Below are positions 1-7,062 of a DNA stretch of 7,337 bases, piece by piece; within the stretch, counting starts at the first letter, position 1; each line of letters starts with the position of its first letter. The translations under genes and the position numbers were made by a program. This stretch comes from an uncultured Bacteroidales bacterium. GTDB lineage: Bacteria; Bacteroidota; Bacteroidia; Bacteroidales; Bacteroidaceae. The stretch covers positions 1 to 7,337 of the forward strand of contig CALCHR010000136.1 of NCBI GenBank assembly GCA_937901185.1. The letters run 5' to 3'. The notes under the pieces were generated by a model that worked only from the letters and a program-made list of their open reading frames with translations, searched no databases and was not told where the DNA came from.

Positions 1-1
1 G

Positions 2-1624
2 GGAGAAGATGCCCGCCTCTATCGCGGTGTACAAGCCTTGAGCGACTTCTGCTGCGCCTTGAAGGTAAACGTACCCACCGGTAAGGACTCTCTCTCCATG
101 ACTCAGAAGTACCCCAACGGCGAGAAGATCATTTCTCCGGGTACCGTTATCGTAAGCTCAGGTGGCGAAGTGAGCGACGTGCGCAAGGTGGTTTCTCCCG
201 TAGTGGTGAACGAAGCCAAGAGCACACTCTACCACATCGACTTCTCATTCGACGACTTGCGTCTCGGCGGCTCAGCCTTCGCACAAAGTTTGGGCTACGT
301 AGGCAGCGACGTTCCTACCGTTAAGAACCCCGAATACTTCCGCGACGCCTTCAACGCCGTACAACAACTCATCAACGAAGGCTTGCTCCTGGCCGGTCAC
401 GACGTGAGCGCCGGTGGTCTCATCACCTGTCTGCTCGAGATGTGCTTCGCCAATACAGAGGGCGGCCTTGAAGTAAGCCTTGACGGCTTCAAAAAGGCAG
501 ACCTTGTGAAGGCTCTCTTCGCTGAAAACCCAGGTGTAGTGGTTCAGGTGGCAGACAAGAACAAGGCTGCCTTCAAGAAAGTGCTTGACGAAGCCGGCAT
601 TGCCTACGTGAAGTTGGGCCGACCTGCTGAAGAGCGCCACATCCTCGTTGACAAGGAAGGTGCTACCTACCAGTTCGGCATCGACCACTTGCGCGACGTA
701 TGGTATTCTACTTCTTACACACTCGACACCAAGCAGAGCTTCCACGGCTGCGCCAAGGAACGCTTTGAAAACTATAAGCAACAACCCCTGGAATTCCACT
801 TGCGCCCCGAATGGAAAGGCACGCTCGAAAGCCTCGGCATCTCTGCCGACCGCCGCACTCCGAGCGGTGTGCGTGCAGCCATCATCCGCGAAAAGGGAAC
901 CAACGGCGAGCGCGAAATGGCTTATGCGCTCTACCTGGCCGGCTTCGACGTGAAAGACGTCATGATGACCGACCTTATCAGCGGTCGCGAGACGCTCGAC
1001 GATATCAACATGATTGTCTTCTGCGGCGGATTCTCTAACAGCGACGTGCTTGGCTCTGCCAAAGGATGGGCCGGAGCCTTCCTCTACAACCCCAAGGCAA
1101 AAGCAGCCCTCGACCGCTTCTACGCCCGCCCCGACACATTGTCGCTCGGCGTTTGCAACGGTTGCCAGTTGATGGTGGAATTGGGTCTTATCAACCCCGA
1201 GCACAAGAAACGCGCTCGCATGCTTCACAACAACAGCCACAAGTTTGAAAGCGCCTTTGTGGGTGTGACCGTAACAACCAACCGCAGCGTAATGTTCGGC
1301 TCTCTGAGCGGCGACCGCTTGGGTATCTGGGTGGCACACGGCGAAGGCAAGTTCGATTTACCTCTCTCTGAGGACAACTATAACGTGGTGTTGAAATACT
1401 CATACGACGAGTATCCCGGCAACCCCAATGGCAGCCGCTACTCTGTGGCCGGTATTGCCAGCGCAGATGGTCGCCACCTCGCCATGATGCCTCACTTGGA
1501 GCGTGCCTTCTTCCCCTGGCAGAATGCCCACTATCCCGCAGAGCGCCTGGCCGACGACGTAACACCCTGGATGGAGGCCTTTGTCAATGCCCGCAAGTGG
1601 GTGGAAGCCAACAAGCAAGCGTAA
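2..1624 (+). CDS. purL: Phosphoribosylformylglycinamidine synthase (FGAM synthase), C-terminal 540 residues; 5' end outside window
   Basis: This is the large single-chain PurL of purine synthesis, which converts FGAR, ATP and glutamine to FGAM in the cytoplasm. The frame is open from base 2, so the gene is 5'-partial and no start lies in the window. The visible part begins in the second AIRS-like synthase half, with PTGKDSLSM around residues 26-34 and GHDVSAGG near 133-140. The class I glutamine amidotransferase domain starts around residue 285 (GVRAAIIREKGTNGE). The nucleophile cysteine is in GVCNGCQ (codon 1154-1156). The histidine and glutamate of the triad are in MMPHLERAF (codons 1493-1495 and 1499-1501). 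The domain is complete up to TAA at 1622. Full-length family members have about 1,230-1,300 residues, so over half is upstream. A terminator follows, so purL ends its transcript. The identification is secure. Confidence 0.97.
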   Translation, partial: GEDARLYRGVQALSDFCCALKVNVPTGKDSLSMTQKYPNGEKIISPGTVIVSSGGEVSDVRKVVSPVVVNEAKSTLYHIDFSFDDLRLGGSAFAQSLGYVGSDVPTVKNPEYFRDAFNAVQQLINEGLLLAGHDVSAGGLITCLLEMCFANTEGGLEVSLDGFKKADLVKALFAENPGVVVQVADKNKAAFKKVLDEAGIAYVKLGRPAEERHILVDKEGATYQFGIDHLRDVWYSTSYTLDTKQSFHGCAKERFENYKQQPLEFHLRPEWKGTLESLGISADRRTPSGVRAAIIREKGTNGEREMAYALYLAGFDVKDVMMTDLISGRETLDDINMIVFCGGFSNSDVLGSAKGWAGAFLYNPKAKAALDRFYARPDTLSLGVCNGCQLMVELGLINPEHKKRARMLHNNSHKFESAFVGVTVTTNRSVMFGSLSGDRLGIWVAHGEGKFDLPLSEDNYNVVLKYSYDEYPGNPNGSRYSVAGIASADGRHLAMMPHLERAFFPWQNAHYPAERLADDVTPWMEAFVNARKWVEANKQA

Positions 1625-1672
1625 GTATTTGTTTTTACCGGCTTACCGGAATACACAAACCTATACAACCTG

Positions 1673-1719
1673 AAAACGAACCGAGCAACTTTCCAAGAGG
1701 AGGCTCGGTTCGTTTTTTT
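1673..1719 (+). terminator. Rho-independent terminator of purL
   Basis: A perfect 14-base inverted repeat pairs 1673-1686 (aaaacgaaccgagc) with 1703-1716 (gctcggttcgtttt). The loop is 16 bases and the run of seven T ends at 1719. It lies 49 bases after the purL stop and 74 before the next start, so it separates the two transcripts. Confidence 0.9.
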
Positions 1720-1754
1720 GTCTGCCATCATGGATATAATTAAAAAAATGGGCG

Positions 1755-1762
1755 TATTTTCG
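1755..1762 (+). promoter_or_regulatory. Possible Bacteroidetes-type -7 element upstream of panE
   Basis: TATTTTCG differs by one base from the Bacteroidetes -7 consensus TAnnTTTG and lies 30 bases before the panE ATG. This would give an AT-rich leader of about 25 bases. A promoter is expected here because a strong terminator lies just upstream. No good -33 TTTG box is seen 19-21 bases further up, so this is a weak call. Confidence 0.25.
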
Positions 1763-1792
1763 CAAGTGTAACATCTAACCTTTATATATAAT

Positions 1793-2797
1793 ATGAGAGT
1801 AGCTATTTACGGTGCCGGCTCTTTGGGCACAATTCTCGGAGCCTTTATCAGCAAAGCCGGAGTCAGCATAGAGTTAATCAACCGCAACCAAGCGCATGTA
1901 GAAGCACTGCAGACGAAGGGCGCACACATTGTGGGTACGCTCGAGTTCAAGCAGGCTGTAGTGGCATATACGCCGGCCGAAATGCAAGGCCTCTACGACA
2001 TCATTTTCTTAATGACCAAGCAGCAGCACAATGCTGAGGTGGCAGCAGCGCTGCGCCCTTTCCTGGCAGAAGATGGTGCCTTGGTAACCTTCCAAAACGG
2101 ATTGCCGGAGGTGCAACTGGCTGAAATCCTCGGCGAAGAGCGCGTGTTGGGATGCACCGTTGCCTGGGGCGCCACCCTTCAATCGCCAGGCGTTTGCGAG
2201 TTGACCAGTGCCCCCGACGCCCTCTCTTTCTCGTTAGGAGCTATGTCTGACAAGCGCAGCAAGCACTTCGAGAGGGTCAAAGAGTTGCTCGAGATGATGG
2301 GCACAGTCGATGTAGAAGAAAACTTTATGGGTACCCGCTGGAGCAAGTTGCTCATCAACGCCGCCTTCTCGGGCATGAGCGCCGTCCTGGGCTGCACCTT
2401 TGGCGAAGCTGCTGCGCCGTGGGCCTCGCGCCGCATTGTGCAGGGCATCATGAAAGAGTGTATGGACGTTTGCCAAGCCGGCGGCATCCGCATCGAGCCT
2501 GTGCAGGGAAAGGACATTGTGAAGTTGCTCAACTATAGCAATCCCTTCAAGCGCGCCTTCTCCTTTATGATAATCCCCATAGCCATCCGCAAGCACGCCA
2601 AGCTCAAAGCCAGTATGCTGCAAGACCTCGAAAAGGGCAAGCTGACAGAGGTGGACGCCATCAACGGCGCCGTGGCAGACTACGGCAAGAAAGTGGGAGT
2701 GCCCACTCCGCTCAACGACCGTGTAGTAGAAATCGTCCACTCCATAGAGCGCGGCGAGCGCAAAGCCGGCCCTGAGAATCTCTCTTTGTTTGAATAG
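1793..2797 (+). CDS. panE: 2-dehydropantoate 2-reductase (ketopantoate reductase, PanE/ApbA family)
   Basis: The family reduces ketopantoate to pantoate with NADPH in pantothenate/CoA synthesis, in the cytoplasm. The 334-residue product starts directly with the Rossmann strand and glycine motif YGAGSLG (residues 6-12). NGLP at 102-105 belongs to the nucleotide-binding half. The C-terminal helical ApbA_C domain contains WSKLLINAA (183-191), with K185 as the likely catalytic lysine and N189 beside it. The conserved block KASMLQDLEKGKLTEVDAIN (272-291) supplies S274 and E286, which correspond to S244 and E256 of E. coli PanE. Length is slightly above the usual 300 residues. The ATG at 1793 is the natural start because the nucleotide-binding fold begins at once. 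No Shine-Dalgarno is seen, as usual in this phylum. Several PanE paralogues act on other 2-oxoacids, so the exact substrate is inferred. Confidence 0.9.
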   Translation: MRVAIYGAGSLGTILGAFISKAGVSIELINRNQAHVEALQTKGAHIVGTLEFKQAVVAYTPAEMQGLYDIIFLMTKQQHNAEVAAALRPFLAEDGALVTFQNGLPEVQLAEILGEERVLGCTVAWGATLQSPGVCELTSAPDALSFSLGAMSDKRSKHFERVKELLEMMGTVDVEENFMGTRWSKLLINAAFSGMSAVLGCTFGEAAAPWASRRIVQGIMKECMDVCQAGGIRIEPVQGKDIVKLLNYSNPFKRAFSFMIIPIAIRKHAKLKASMLQDLEKGKLTEVDAINGAVADYGKKVGVPTPLNDRVVEIVHSIERGERKAGPENLSLFE

Positions 2798-2881
2798 AAA
2801 AATCCGGGGACTTCCTGCGCGCTGCACTCCAATCCATCCGGCCTAGCGGCCATTCTCATAACTCCCTCACGAACCACTTCC

Positions 2882-3832
2882 ATGAAAGTTCTCCACAAGC
2901 ACTTGCTCGCCGGCCTCGGTTCCGTCATCATACTCATAGCCGTCTGCCTCGTGGGCGGCAGCTTCTATCTGCTGGACTTTTCGCTCTCGCCCGACCCTAA
3001 CAGATGCGACACCGACAGCGCTTATGCCGACCTCTACGCACGCTATCCGTCTATGAAGGAATGGGTGGAAAGCCACCCTCTGCAAGAAATCTCCATATCC
3101 AATGCCGAGGGAAAGCAGTTGCGAGCGCTCTTCCATCGGGCAGAAGCCGAGGGCGGCAAAACGGCCATCATTGTACACGGCTACCGCGACTGTAACATAA
3201 AATTCCTCTACTTAGCCCGCCTGTACAACGAGCTGGGCTTCCACGTTCTCTTGCCGGACCTTGCCGCCCATGGGCAAAGCGAGGGCGAAGCCATTCAGAT
3301 GGGTTGGAAAGATGCTGACGACTTGCTCCTATGGTGCGCCGTGGCCGACTCACTCTTCTGTAGCGAGGAGCAAGAGACTCGTATCATTGCCCACGGCGTT
3401 TCGATGGGAGCAGCCACCGTGATGAACTGCTCAGGGCGCGAGGTGCCGAGCAGCGTGAAGGGCTTCGTGGCCGACTGCGGATACACCGGTGTGTGGGACG
3501 AATTTGCCGAACAACTCCAAGCGCAATTCTCTCTGCCGGCATTTCCCATGATGCACATAGCAAGCCTTTTGTGCCAATGGCAATACGGCTGGAGTTTCCA
3601 AGAAGCAGCCCCCATTGAGTCGCTGCGCAAGAGCCGGCTCCCCATGCTCTTTATCCACGGCACTGCCGACGACTTTGTGCCCACCCGAATGGTGCACGAG
3701 CTATACAGCGCCAAGCCGGCAGACAAAGAACTTTGGTTGGCGCCCGATGCCGGCCACGCTTTGTCCTACTTGTGCCACCCGGAAGAATACACGGATCGCA
3801 TCCGCACATTCTGCCATGACGTGATGGAGTAG
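2882..3832 (+). CDS. Membrane-anchored alpha/beta hydrolase (serine hydrolase family)
   Basis: The 316-residue product has a basic start (MKVLHKH), one hydrophobic segment at about 9-31, and then an alpha/beta hydrolase domain. The segment is probably an uncleaved anchor that places the enzyme outside the inner membrane. The oxyanion-region strand ends in IIVHGYRD (96-103), followed by LPDLAAHGQSEG (124-135). The nucleophile elbow is HGVSMGAA with S174. The acid is in HGTADDFVP, most likely D263, and the histidine is H292 in DAGHA. All triad positions are intact, and residues of roughly 205-250 form a lid-like insertion. Similar Bacteroidetes proteins are annotated only as alpha/beta hydrolases; the substrate cannot be told. 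The gene starts 84 bases after panE with no terminator between, so the two may share a transcript. Confidence 0.85.
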   Translation: MKVLHKHLLAGLGSVIILIAVCLVGGSFYLLDFSLSPDPNRCDTDSAYADLYARYPSMKEWVESHPLQEISISNAEGKQLRALFHRAEAEGGKTAIIVHGYRDCNIKFLYLARLYNELGFHVLLPDLAAHGQSEGEAIQMGWKDADDLLLWCAVADSLFCSEEQETRIIAHGVSMGAATVMNCSGREVPSSVKGFVADCGYTGVWDEFAEQLQAQFSLPAFPMMHIASLLCQWQYGWSFQEAAPIESLRKSRLPMLFIHGTADDFVPTRMVHELYSAKPADKELWLAPDAGHALSYLCHPEEYTDRIRTFCHDVME

Positions 3833-3937
3833 TCCGCACACCACTCTACCTCCACATCACACCATGCCCTTTGCGCAGAAGCCTCTCTCTTCGGCGCTAT
3901 CGCTGCAGGGCGAACTTTTCACTTTGAAGAAAAACCT

Positions 3938-3970
3938 ACGAGGAGGCTCATCGATGAGTCTCCTCGTTTT
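3938..3970 (+). terminator. Intrinsic terminator downstream of the hydrolase gene
   Basis: Arms 3938-3951 (acgaggaggctcat) and 3954-3967 (atgagtctcctcgt) pair over their length with one G-T wobble. The innermost pairs would open to make the loop, and four T follow (3967-3970). It lies 105 bases beyond the hydrolase stop and probably ends the panE-hydrolase transcript. Confidence 0.75.
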
Positions 3971-3999
3971 GGCAAGTGCCAATCGGCAAACTTCAGCCG

Positions 4000-4021
4000 G
4001 CAAAAAAGGGCTATTTTTTGC
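4000..4021. terminator. Weak second hairpin in the convergent intergenic region
   Basis: gcaaaaaa (4000-4007) and ttttttgc (4014-4021) form an 8-base inverted repeat around the loop gggcta, followed by tttt. The stem is A/T-rich and weak. It may be a back-up terminator or just low-complexity sequence. Confidence 0.35.
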
Positions 4022-4079
4022 TTTTGTAACCATCTGAAAATCAAGGGTGGTTTTGTAGCGTTTCGAAAGTCTGATCTAC

Positions 4080-4142
4080 GAAAAATTTCTCAAGACCTAG
4101 GAAAAATTTCTTAAGACCTAGTTTTTCCTAGATAAGACCTAG
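4080..4142. repeat. Three tandem 21-base units with nested palindromes
   Basis: Units are 4080-4100 (gaaaaatttctcaagacctag), 4101-4121 (same with one C-to-T change) and 4122-4142 (first ten bases different, ending ataagacctag). All end in AAGACCTAG, and every spacing is exactly 21 bases. Two competing hairpins are possible: ctaggaaaaa (4097-4106) with tttttcctag (4122-4131), or tttcctag (4124-4131) with ctaggaaa (4139-4146). The array is non-coding and lies between two convergent genes. Its function is unknown. It may belong to an interspersed intergenic repeat family. Confidence 0.8.
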
Positions 4143-4165
4143 GAAATGGACGGTAAATAGCGCCC

Positions 4166-4210
4166 ATAAAAATAGTGGACCTCCCCAAGAGAAAGTCCAC
4201 TATAATTTTT
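4166..4210. terminator. Bidirectional intrinsic terminator, mainly for the membrane-protein gene on the minus strand
   Basis: atagtggac (4172-4180) pairs perfectly with gtccactat (4195-4203) around a 14-base loop. Read on the minus strand, the stem runs into TTTTTATGGG. Read on the plus strand, aattttt follows. The position, about 90 bases past the minus-strand stop at 4292, fits termination of that gene and insulation of the convergent pair. Confidence 0.75.
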
Positions 4211-4291
4211 GTAAGCCAAATGGCAGGCATTACTCCGTGGATACCCTGGCAACACCCACAAGCAGGCGATTGTCAGAGACAGGGATTACTT

Positions 4292-5479
4292 TCAAATATT
4301 TTTATTGGCATGTAATTCAGCATCCGATCTGGTCTTATATTTAGTACCACAGATATCTCCGTTGCTCCAAGTACCATCCTCGTTTTCTTTGATTCTATTT
4401 CTCCAAGCCTCTTTGTTGCCGCCACCACCGCCGCCACCGCTGCTGCCGCCTGCGCTGCCTGCTGCAAATGCAACTCCAAGAATACCTGCAACGATCATAA
4501 GGATTTGGAAAATCAAATCGAGAGCTACGATAATGAGTCCGATAATAGCTATGACGCTAGCTACAATATAGACCATGCTGAATATGGTGAACAGGAGGCC
4601 TGAGAATTTTCCCAGTATCTTTATATTCTTTCGCAGTGATATGAAAACGCCAATGCCAAAGGATAAGAAAAATGCTGCTACCGAAACTACATCGCGTAAA
4701 ACGCCCTCATGGCCCATCAGGGTCATACAGACAACGGCTAAAATGGTCACCGGGATACAGATAACCAAACTGATGGCTGCCGGTTTAATGGATAGCTTCA
4801 CGTCGCTTCTTTCATCAAGCAACAAGCGCTCATAACCCTTTATACTATAAAGCTGGAAGGCTACAAACACGACGAAGGGGATGGCACGGAGGAGCGAACC
4901 CCAAAAGCCATATCTCTCGTACGAGCACCACCAAAAGGCATCGCTGCCGAGGACACTGTAGGCCCAAATTTCCAGCACTGATGCCACTATCATACAAACC
5001 GGAACCACAAAAAGGGAAATTTTTCTTACCACTTTGCTCATTAAGCCTATGACCATAAAAAGGATGGCGGCCAAGAACAACGAAGCCATAACCACATAGG
5101 GCGCAAAGGTGGCGAAGAGTTTTCCTTGCCAAGTATGGTTTTCCCGCTCACGCGTATTTTCAAATATATCCTCCACACCTTCAGGATTTTCATCGCTGAA
5201 CAACAGATATCTACTGTGGACTCCATACTCTTTTCCGTTGACTTCTATGGCTGCATAGTTTGATTCATTTTCCTTGAGCCCGCGCTTGACTTCCACCACT
5301 TCGCCGAGCGGTAATTTCATAACTTCCTTACCCAAGGTCTCATAGCTGTGGTCTTCGCCAACTTCTATCATCTGAAGAGGGATGGAGTCTGCAAAGTTGT
5401 CATCAAGAATGTATTTCTGGGCCATAGAGGGTAAGCCCAACAAAGAAATCAAGCAGCACAGGAGCAGTAAACGTTTCAT
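4292..5479 (-). CDS. Polytopic membrane protein with signal peptide, SH3-like N-terminal region and Gly-rich C-terminal tail; function unknown
   Basis: The product has 395 residues. A signal peptide (MKRLLLLCC to PSMA) probably ends with cleavage after A20; it has no lipobox. Residues about 55-95, from GEVVEVKRG to YGVHSRYLLF, resemble a small bacterial SH3-like barrel, here extracytoplasmic. About seven membrane segments follow, near 121-147, 154-176, 192-213, 232-255, 260-282 and a 46-residue hydrophobic stretch at 293-340 that could hold two. Basic loops (SKVVRK, the loop at 214-230, RKNIKILGK) alternate as the positive-inside rule predicts, placing the tail in the cytoplasm. The tail has a glycine/serine run (341-354) and a charged end with WSNGDICGTKYKTRSD. 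The ATG at 5479 is chosen because it starts the signal peptide. The AT-rich leader has no Shine-Dalgarno. The gene looks AT-richer than purL. No enzyme motif is seen. Confidence 0.8.
   Translation of the reverse strand: MKRLLLLCCLISLLGLPSMAQKYILDDNFADSIPLQMIEVGEDHSYETLGKEVMKLPLGEVVEVKRGLKENESNYAAIEVNGKEYGVHSRYLLFSDENPEGVEDIFENTRERENHTWQGKLFATFAPYVVMASLFLAAILFMVIGLMSKVVRKISLFVVPVCMIVASVLEIWAYSVLGSDAFWWCSYERYGFWGSLLRAIPFVVFVAFQLYSIKGYERLLLDERSDVKLSIKPAAISLVICIPVTILAVVCMTLMGHEGVLRDVVSVAAFFLSFGIGVFISLRKNIKILGKFSGLLFTIFSMVYIVASVIAIIGLIIVALDLIFQILMIVAGILGVAFAAGSAGGSSGGGGGGGNKEAWRNRIKENEDGTWSNGDICGTKYKTRSDAELHANKNI
4418..4466 (-). repeat. Glycine/serine/alanine codon run (imperfect GC-rich triplets)
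   Basis: The + strand reads imperfect repeats of gcc, acc and gct triplets (for example gccgccaccaccgccgcc). They encode the tail linker AAGSAGGSSGGGGGGGN of the membrane protein. Such runs can lose or gain triplets by slippage without breaking the frame, so linker length may vary between strains. Confidence 0.6.
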
Positions 5480-5672
5480 GGTATGATAAAATATTTAAGT
5501 GAGGTTCTACAAATTCATTTTGCACCGGAGTGTTGCCTGAACCTCTTTGAAGCAAACACAAGGGGCTACAACTATATGCGAAAGTATCAAAACTTTCTAA
5601 TTGGGATATGGTCATATCGTAAAAATAGCTGCTTTCGCTATTGGCTGACTTGCTTTTCTGCACAAGGGATAC

Positions 5673-5706
5673 AAAAAAGGCGGACTGTCGTTCTTCACAG
5701 TCCGCC
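5673..5706 (-). terminator. Intrinsic terminator of the InlB/GEVED-like protein gene
   Basis: ggcggactgt (5679-5688) and acagtccgcc (5697-5706) form a perfect 10-base GC-rich stem around an 8-base loop. On the minus strand the stem runs straight into TTTTTT (5678 to 5673). It lies 24 bases past the stop at 5730 and separates that gene from the membrane-protein gene. The leader of the latter (5480-5672) holds no promoter match I trust. Confidence 0.9.
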
Positions 5707-5729
5707 CGTTCCTATTTAGTAGGTCTTGC

Positions 5730-6887
5730 TTATTTCACAAATACTTTTTTCTTGCCCACGACGTAGATGCCTTTTGGCAACTGCTTGATGGAGCTGTCGC
5801 CCACCTTTACGCCGGCAATGTTGTAGACGGGCACCACCTTTTCTGACTCTACTTGCGCAATGCCGGTAGCGCCTTTCACGCGCAAGGTGGCATCTACGAT
5901 GTAGCCGCCATTGGCCAAGATGCCGTTAGGGCCGGTGCAGGTTCCGTCGGCTGCCATCTGACCTCCGGGATCAACACTGTTCCAGTCCACCTTAAAGCGG
6001 ATGCGATAGTCACCAGCCACTGCTGGTGCCTCGAAAGCCGGTCCGTTGAGCACGTTGCGGGCATCGTTGGTGAGATAGTTGCCGGCAGAATTGTAACCGG
6101 CAGAGTCGTCGGTGAAGCTACCGGAATAGAAGCTGAAAGACTTCACCTCGGTGCCTTTCTGGTCTACCTGTCCGTCGTTGTAAGAGAATTGCTTGTCGTT
6201 ATTCTCATCTACAAATACATAGCCGTGCATCCAAGTGCCGTTGTAGGTAAAGGTAACGGTCAGTTCCTCTGCAGCATCACACTCAATGAGATTCTTATCC
6301 GAGGTGGTAAGGTTATTGTAAGCGCGAGAACTTGTTACGCTGAGCGTCTTGTCTGCGCCATTCTTGCCGGAAACTTTTACGGCCGTGAGCTGGCGGTCTG
6401 TGCGTGAGGTGGGAGTGCTCTTGGCAAAGTTGATGGGATATGTGCCATCGTCTTCCTCTTCTTCTTGGAAGGTACCCTCAGTGGTAGCAAAGAGCGCCAC
6501 GAGTTCTTTGTTCTCAGTCATCGTGGTTGTGTAGGTGGTCTTTGCCGAAACGATGGTACGGCCTTTCTGCCATCCGTGGAAGTAATATCCGTCTTTCACG
6601 GTGGCCACTACGGTTACTTCTGTGCCGCGCTCCACGGTGAGCTCGTTGCCTTCGCAGCCCTCAATGGCCACTGTGCCGCGCTCTGCATTGTTGGTGCTCA
6701 CTTTCAAAGTGCGCTGCGATTGCGCTGCAACTACGGTGAACGGCAGGTCGTAGAGTGTGCCATAGACATCGGCGTTGGCTGTTTCGCCTCCGCTTTGGTC
6801 TACGCGGATACGGAAGCGGCCTTGTCCTTCGGGAGCTCCGGCGGGCACGGTGAATTCGGCTTCTACTTTTTCAGCCAAAGTTGGTTT
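5730..6887 (-). CDS. Secreted/surface protein with InlB-type repeat and GEVED-like domain, N-terminus missing
   Basis: The readable protein has about 385 residues; numbering here counts from the formal GTG at 6974. Residues 30-83 look like the end of a GEVED-type beta-sandwich (FTVPAGAPEGQGRFRIRV, then GTLYDLPFTVV). Residues 88-165 match a divergent InlB B-repeat (GYYFHGWQKG, later NKELVALFA). An acidic linker EEEEDD (171-176) follows. Residues about 180-366 form a second GEVED-like unit, with TWMHGYVFVDENNDKQF, GDYRIRFKVDWN and GYIVDATLRV. The end, VPVYNIAGVKVG then LPKGIYVVGKKKVFVK, is a Bacteroidetes-type C-terminal tail resembling sorting domains. The open frame continues to 7133, but codons beyond about 6887 are antisense to pepD and do not resemble this family. 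There is no signal peptide and no credible start, so the gene is cut at its 5' end. Export to the surface is inferred from the family. Confidence 0.8.
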   Translation of the reverse strand, partial: KPTLAEKVEAEFTVPAGAPEGQGRFRIRVDQSGGETANADVYGTLYDLPFTVVAAQSQRTLKVSTNNAERGTVAIEGCEGNELTVERGTEVTVVATVKDGYYFHGWQKGRTIVSAKTTYTTTMTENKELVALFATTEGTFQEEEEDDGTYPINFAKSTPTSRTDRQLTAVKVSGKNGADKTLSVTSSRAYNNLTTSDKNLIECDAAEELTVTFTYNGTWMHGYVFVDENNDKQFSYNDGQVDQKGTEVKSFSFYSGSFTDDSAGYNSAGNYLTNDARNVLNGPAFEAPAVAGDYRIRFKVDWNSVDPGGQMAADGTCTGPNGILANGGYIVDATLRVKGATGIAQVESEKVVPVYNIAGVKVGDSSIKQLPKGIYVVGKKKVFVK

Positions 6888-7055
6888 CACGCTGGTCTCG
6901 AATGTGGTATCCTCGGTGCTATCGAACCTGGTCTCGACATGGTCTCTTACGGCCCAACAATCCGTCACCCACACTCTCCAGACGAAAAAGTTAATATCCC
7001 TAGCGTAGCAAAATTCTGGGACTTCACAGTTGCTACTCTCGCTAATATTAAATAA
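6888..7055 (+). pseudogene. pepD: 3' fragment of aminoacyl-histidine dipeptidase (PepD), last 55 codons only
   Basis: PepD is a zinc-dependent M20-family exopeptidase that splits Xaa-His dipeptides such as carnosine. The 55 residues from CAC at 6888 to TAA at 7053-7055 match its C-terminus. HAGLECGILGA contains the conserved HAGLECG motif. MVSYGPTIRHPHSPDEKVNI contains the GPT and PHSPDE blocks near the metal-binding C-terminal half. VAKFWDFTVATL is the usual last helix. The codons just upstream (QSWF and earlier) do not look like PepD, and the opposite strand there encodes another protein. The gene has lost roughly 430 upstream codons and cannot make an enzyme. It favours GCT and GGT, whereas purL and the adjoining minus-strand codons use many GCC and GGC. 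The match was made by recognition, without alignment. Confidence 0.85.
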
Positions 7056-7062
7056 TCTTTTT

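Larger units (their letters stand above)
3833..4291. other. 459-base gene-free interval between convergent genes
   Basis: No open frame here resembles a protein known to me. The interval contains, in order, about 100 bases without recognisable features, the terminator at 3938, the A/T hairpin at 4000, the 21-base repeat array at 4080-4142 and the bidirectional terminator at 4172-4203. It then holds an unexplained stretch at 4211-4291 that would be 3' untranslated RNA of the minus-strand gene. Confidence 0.7.

Noticed and set aside
272..1339. 355-codon open frame on the minus strand
   Set aside because: It is fully antisense to the well-conserved purL, and its translation has no family pattern. 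It is a shadow caused by the GC-rich codon use of purL.
4080..4142. CRISPR array
   Set aside because: The 21-base units are directly adjacent with no spacers, and no cas gene is near.
4220..4318. Short + strand frame starting at the ATG at 4220
   Set aside because: It has no known motif, follows a terminator, overlaps the 3' end of the minus-strand gene and has no promoter or ribosome signal.
5403..5663. 86-codon minus-strand frame overlapping the start of the membrane protein
   Set aside because: It overlaps the signal-peptide region in another frame, has no recognisable features and starts in the terminator-leader interval. It is unlikely to be a gene.
5853..6407. 184-codon + strand frame
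   Set aside because: It lies opposite the GEVED-like domain, which has clear domain patterns. The + translation is a shadow.
6465..6887. Long + strand open frame continuous with the pepD fragment
   Set aside because: Only the codons from 6888 onward match PepD. The earlier part is antisense to the InlB/GEVED-like protein and has no PepD features.
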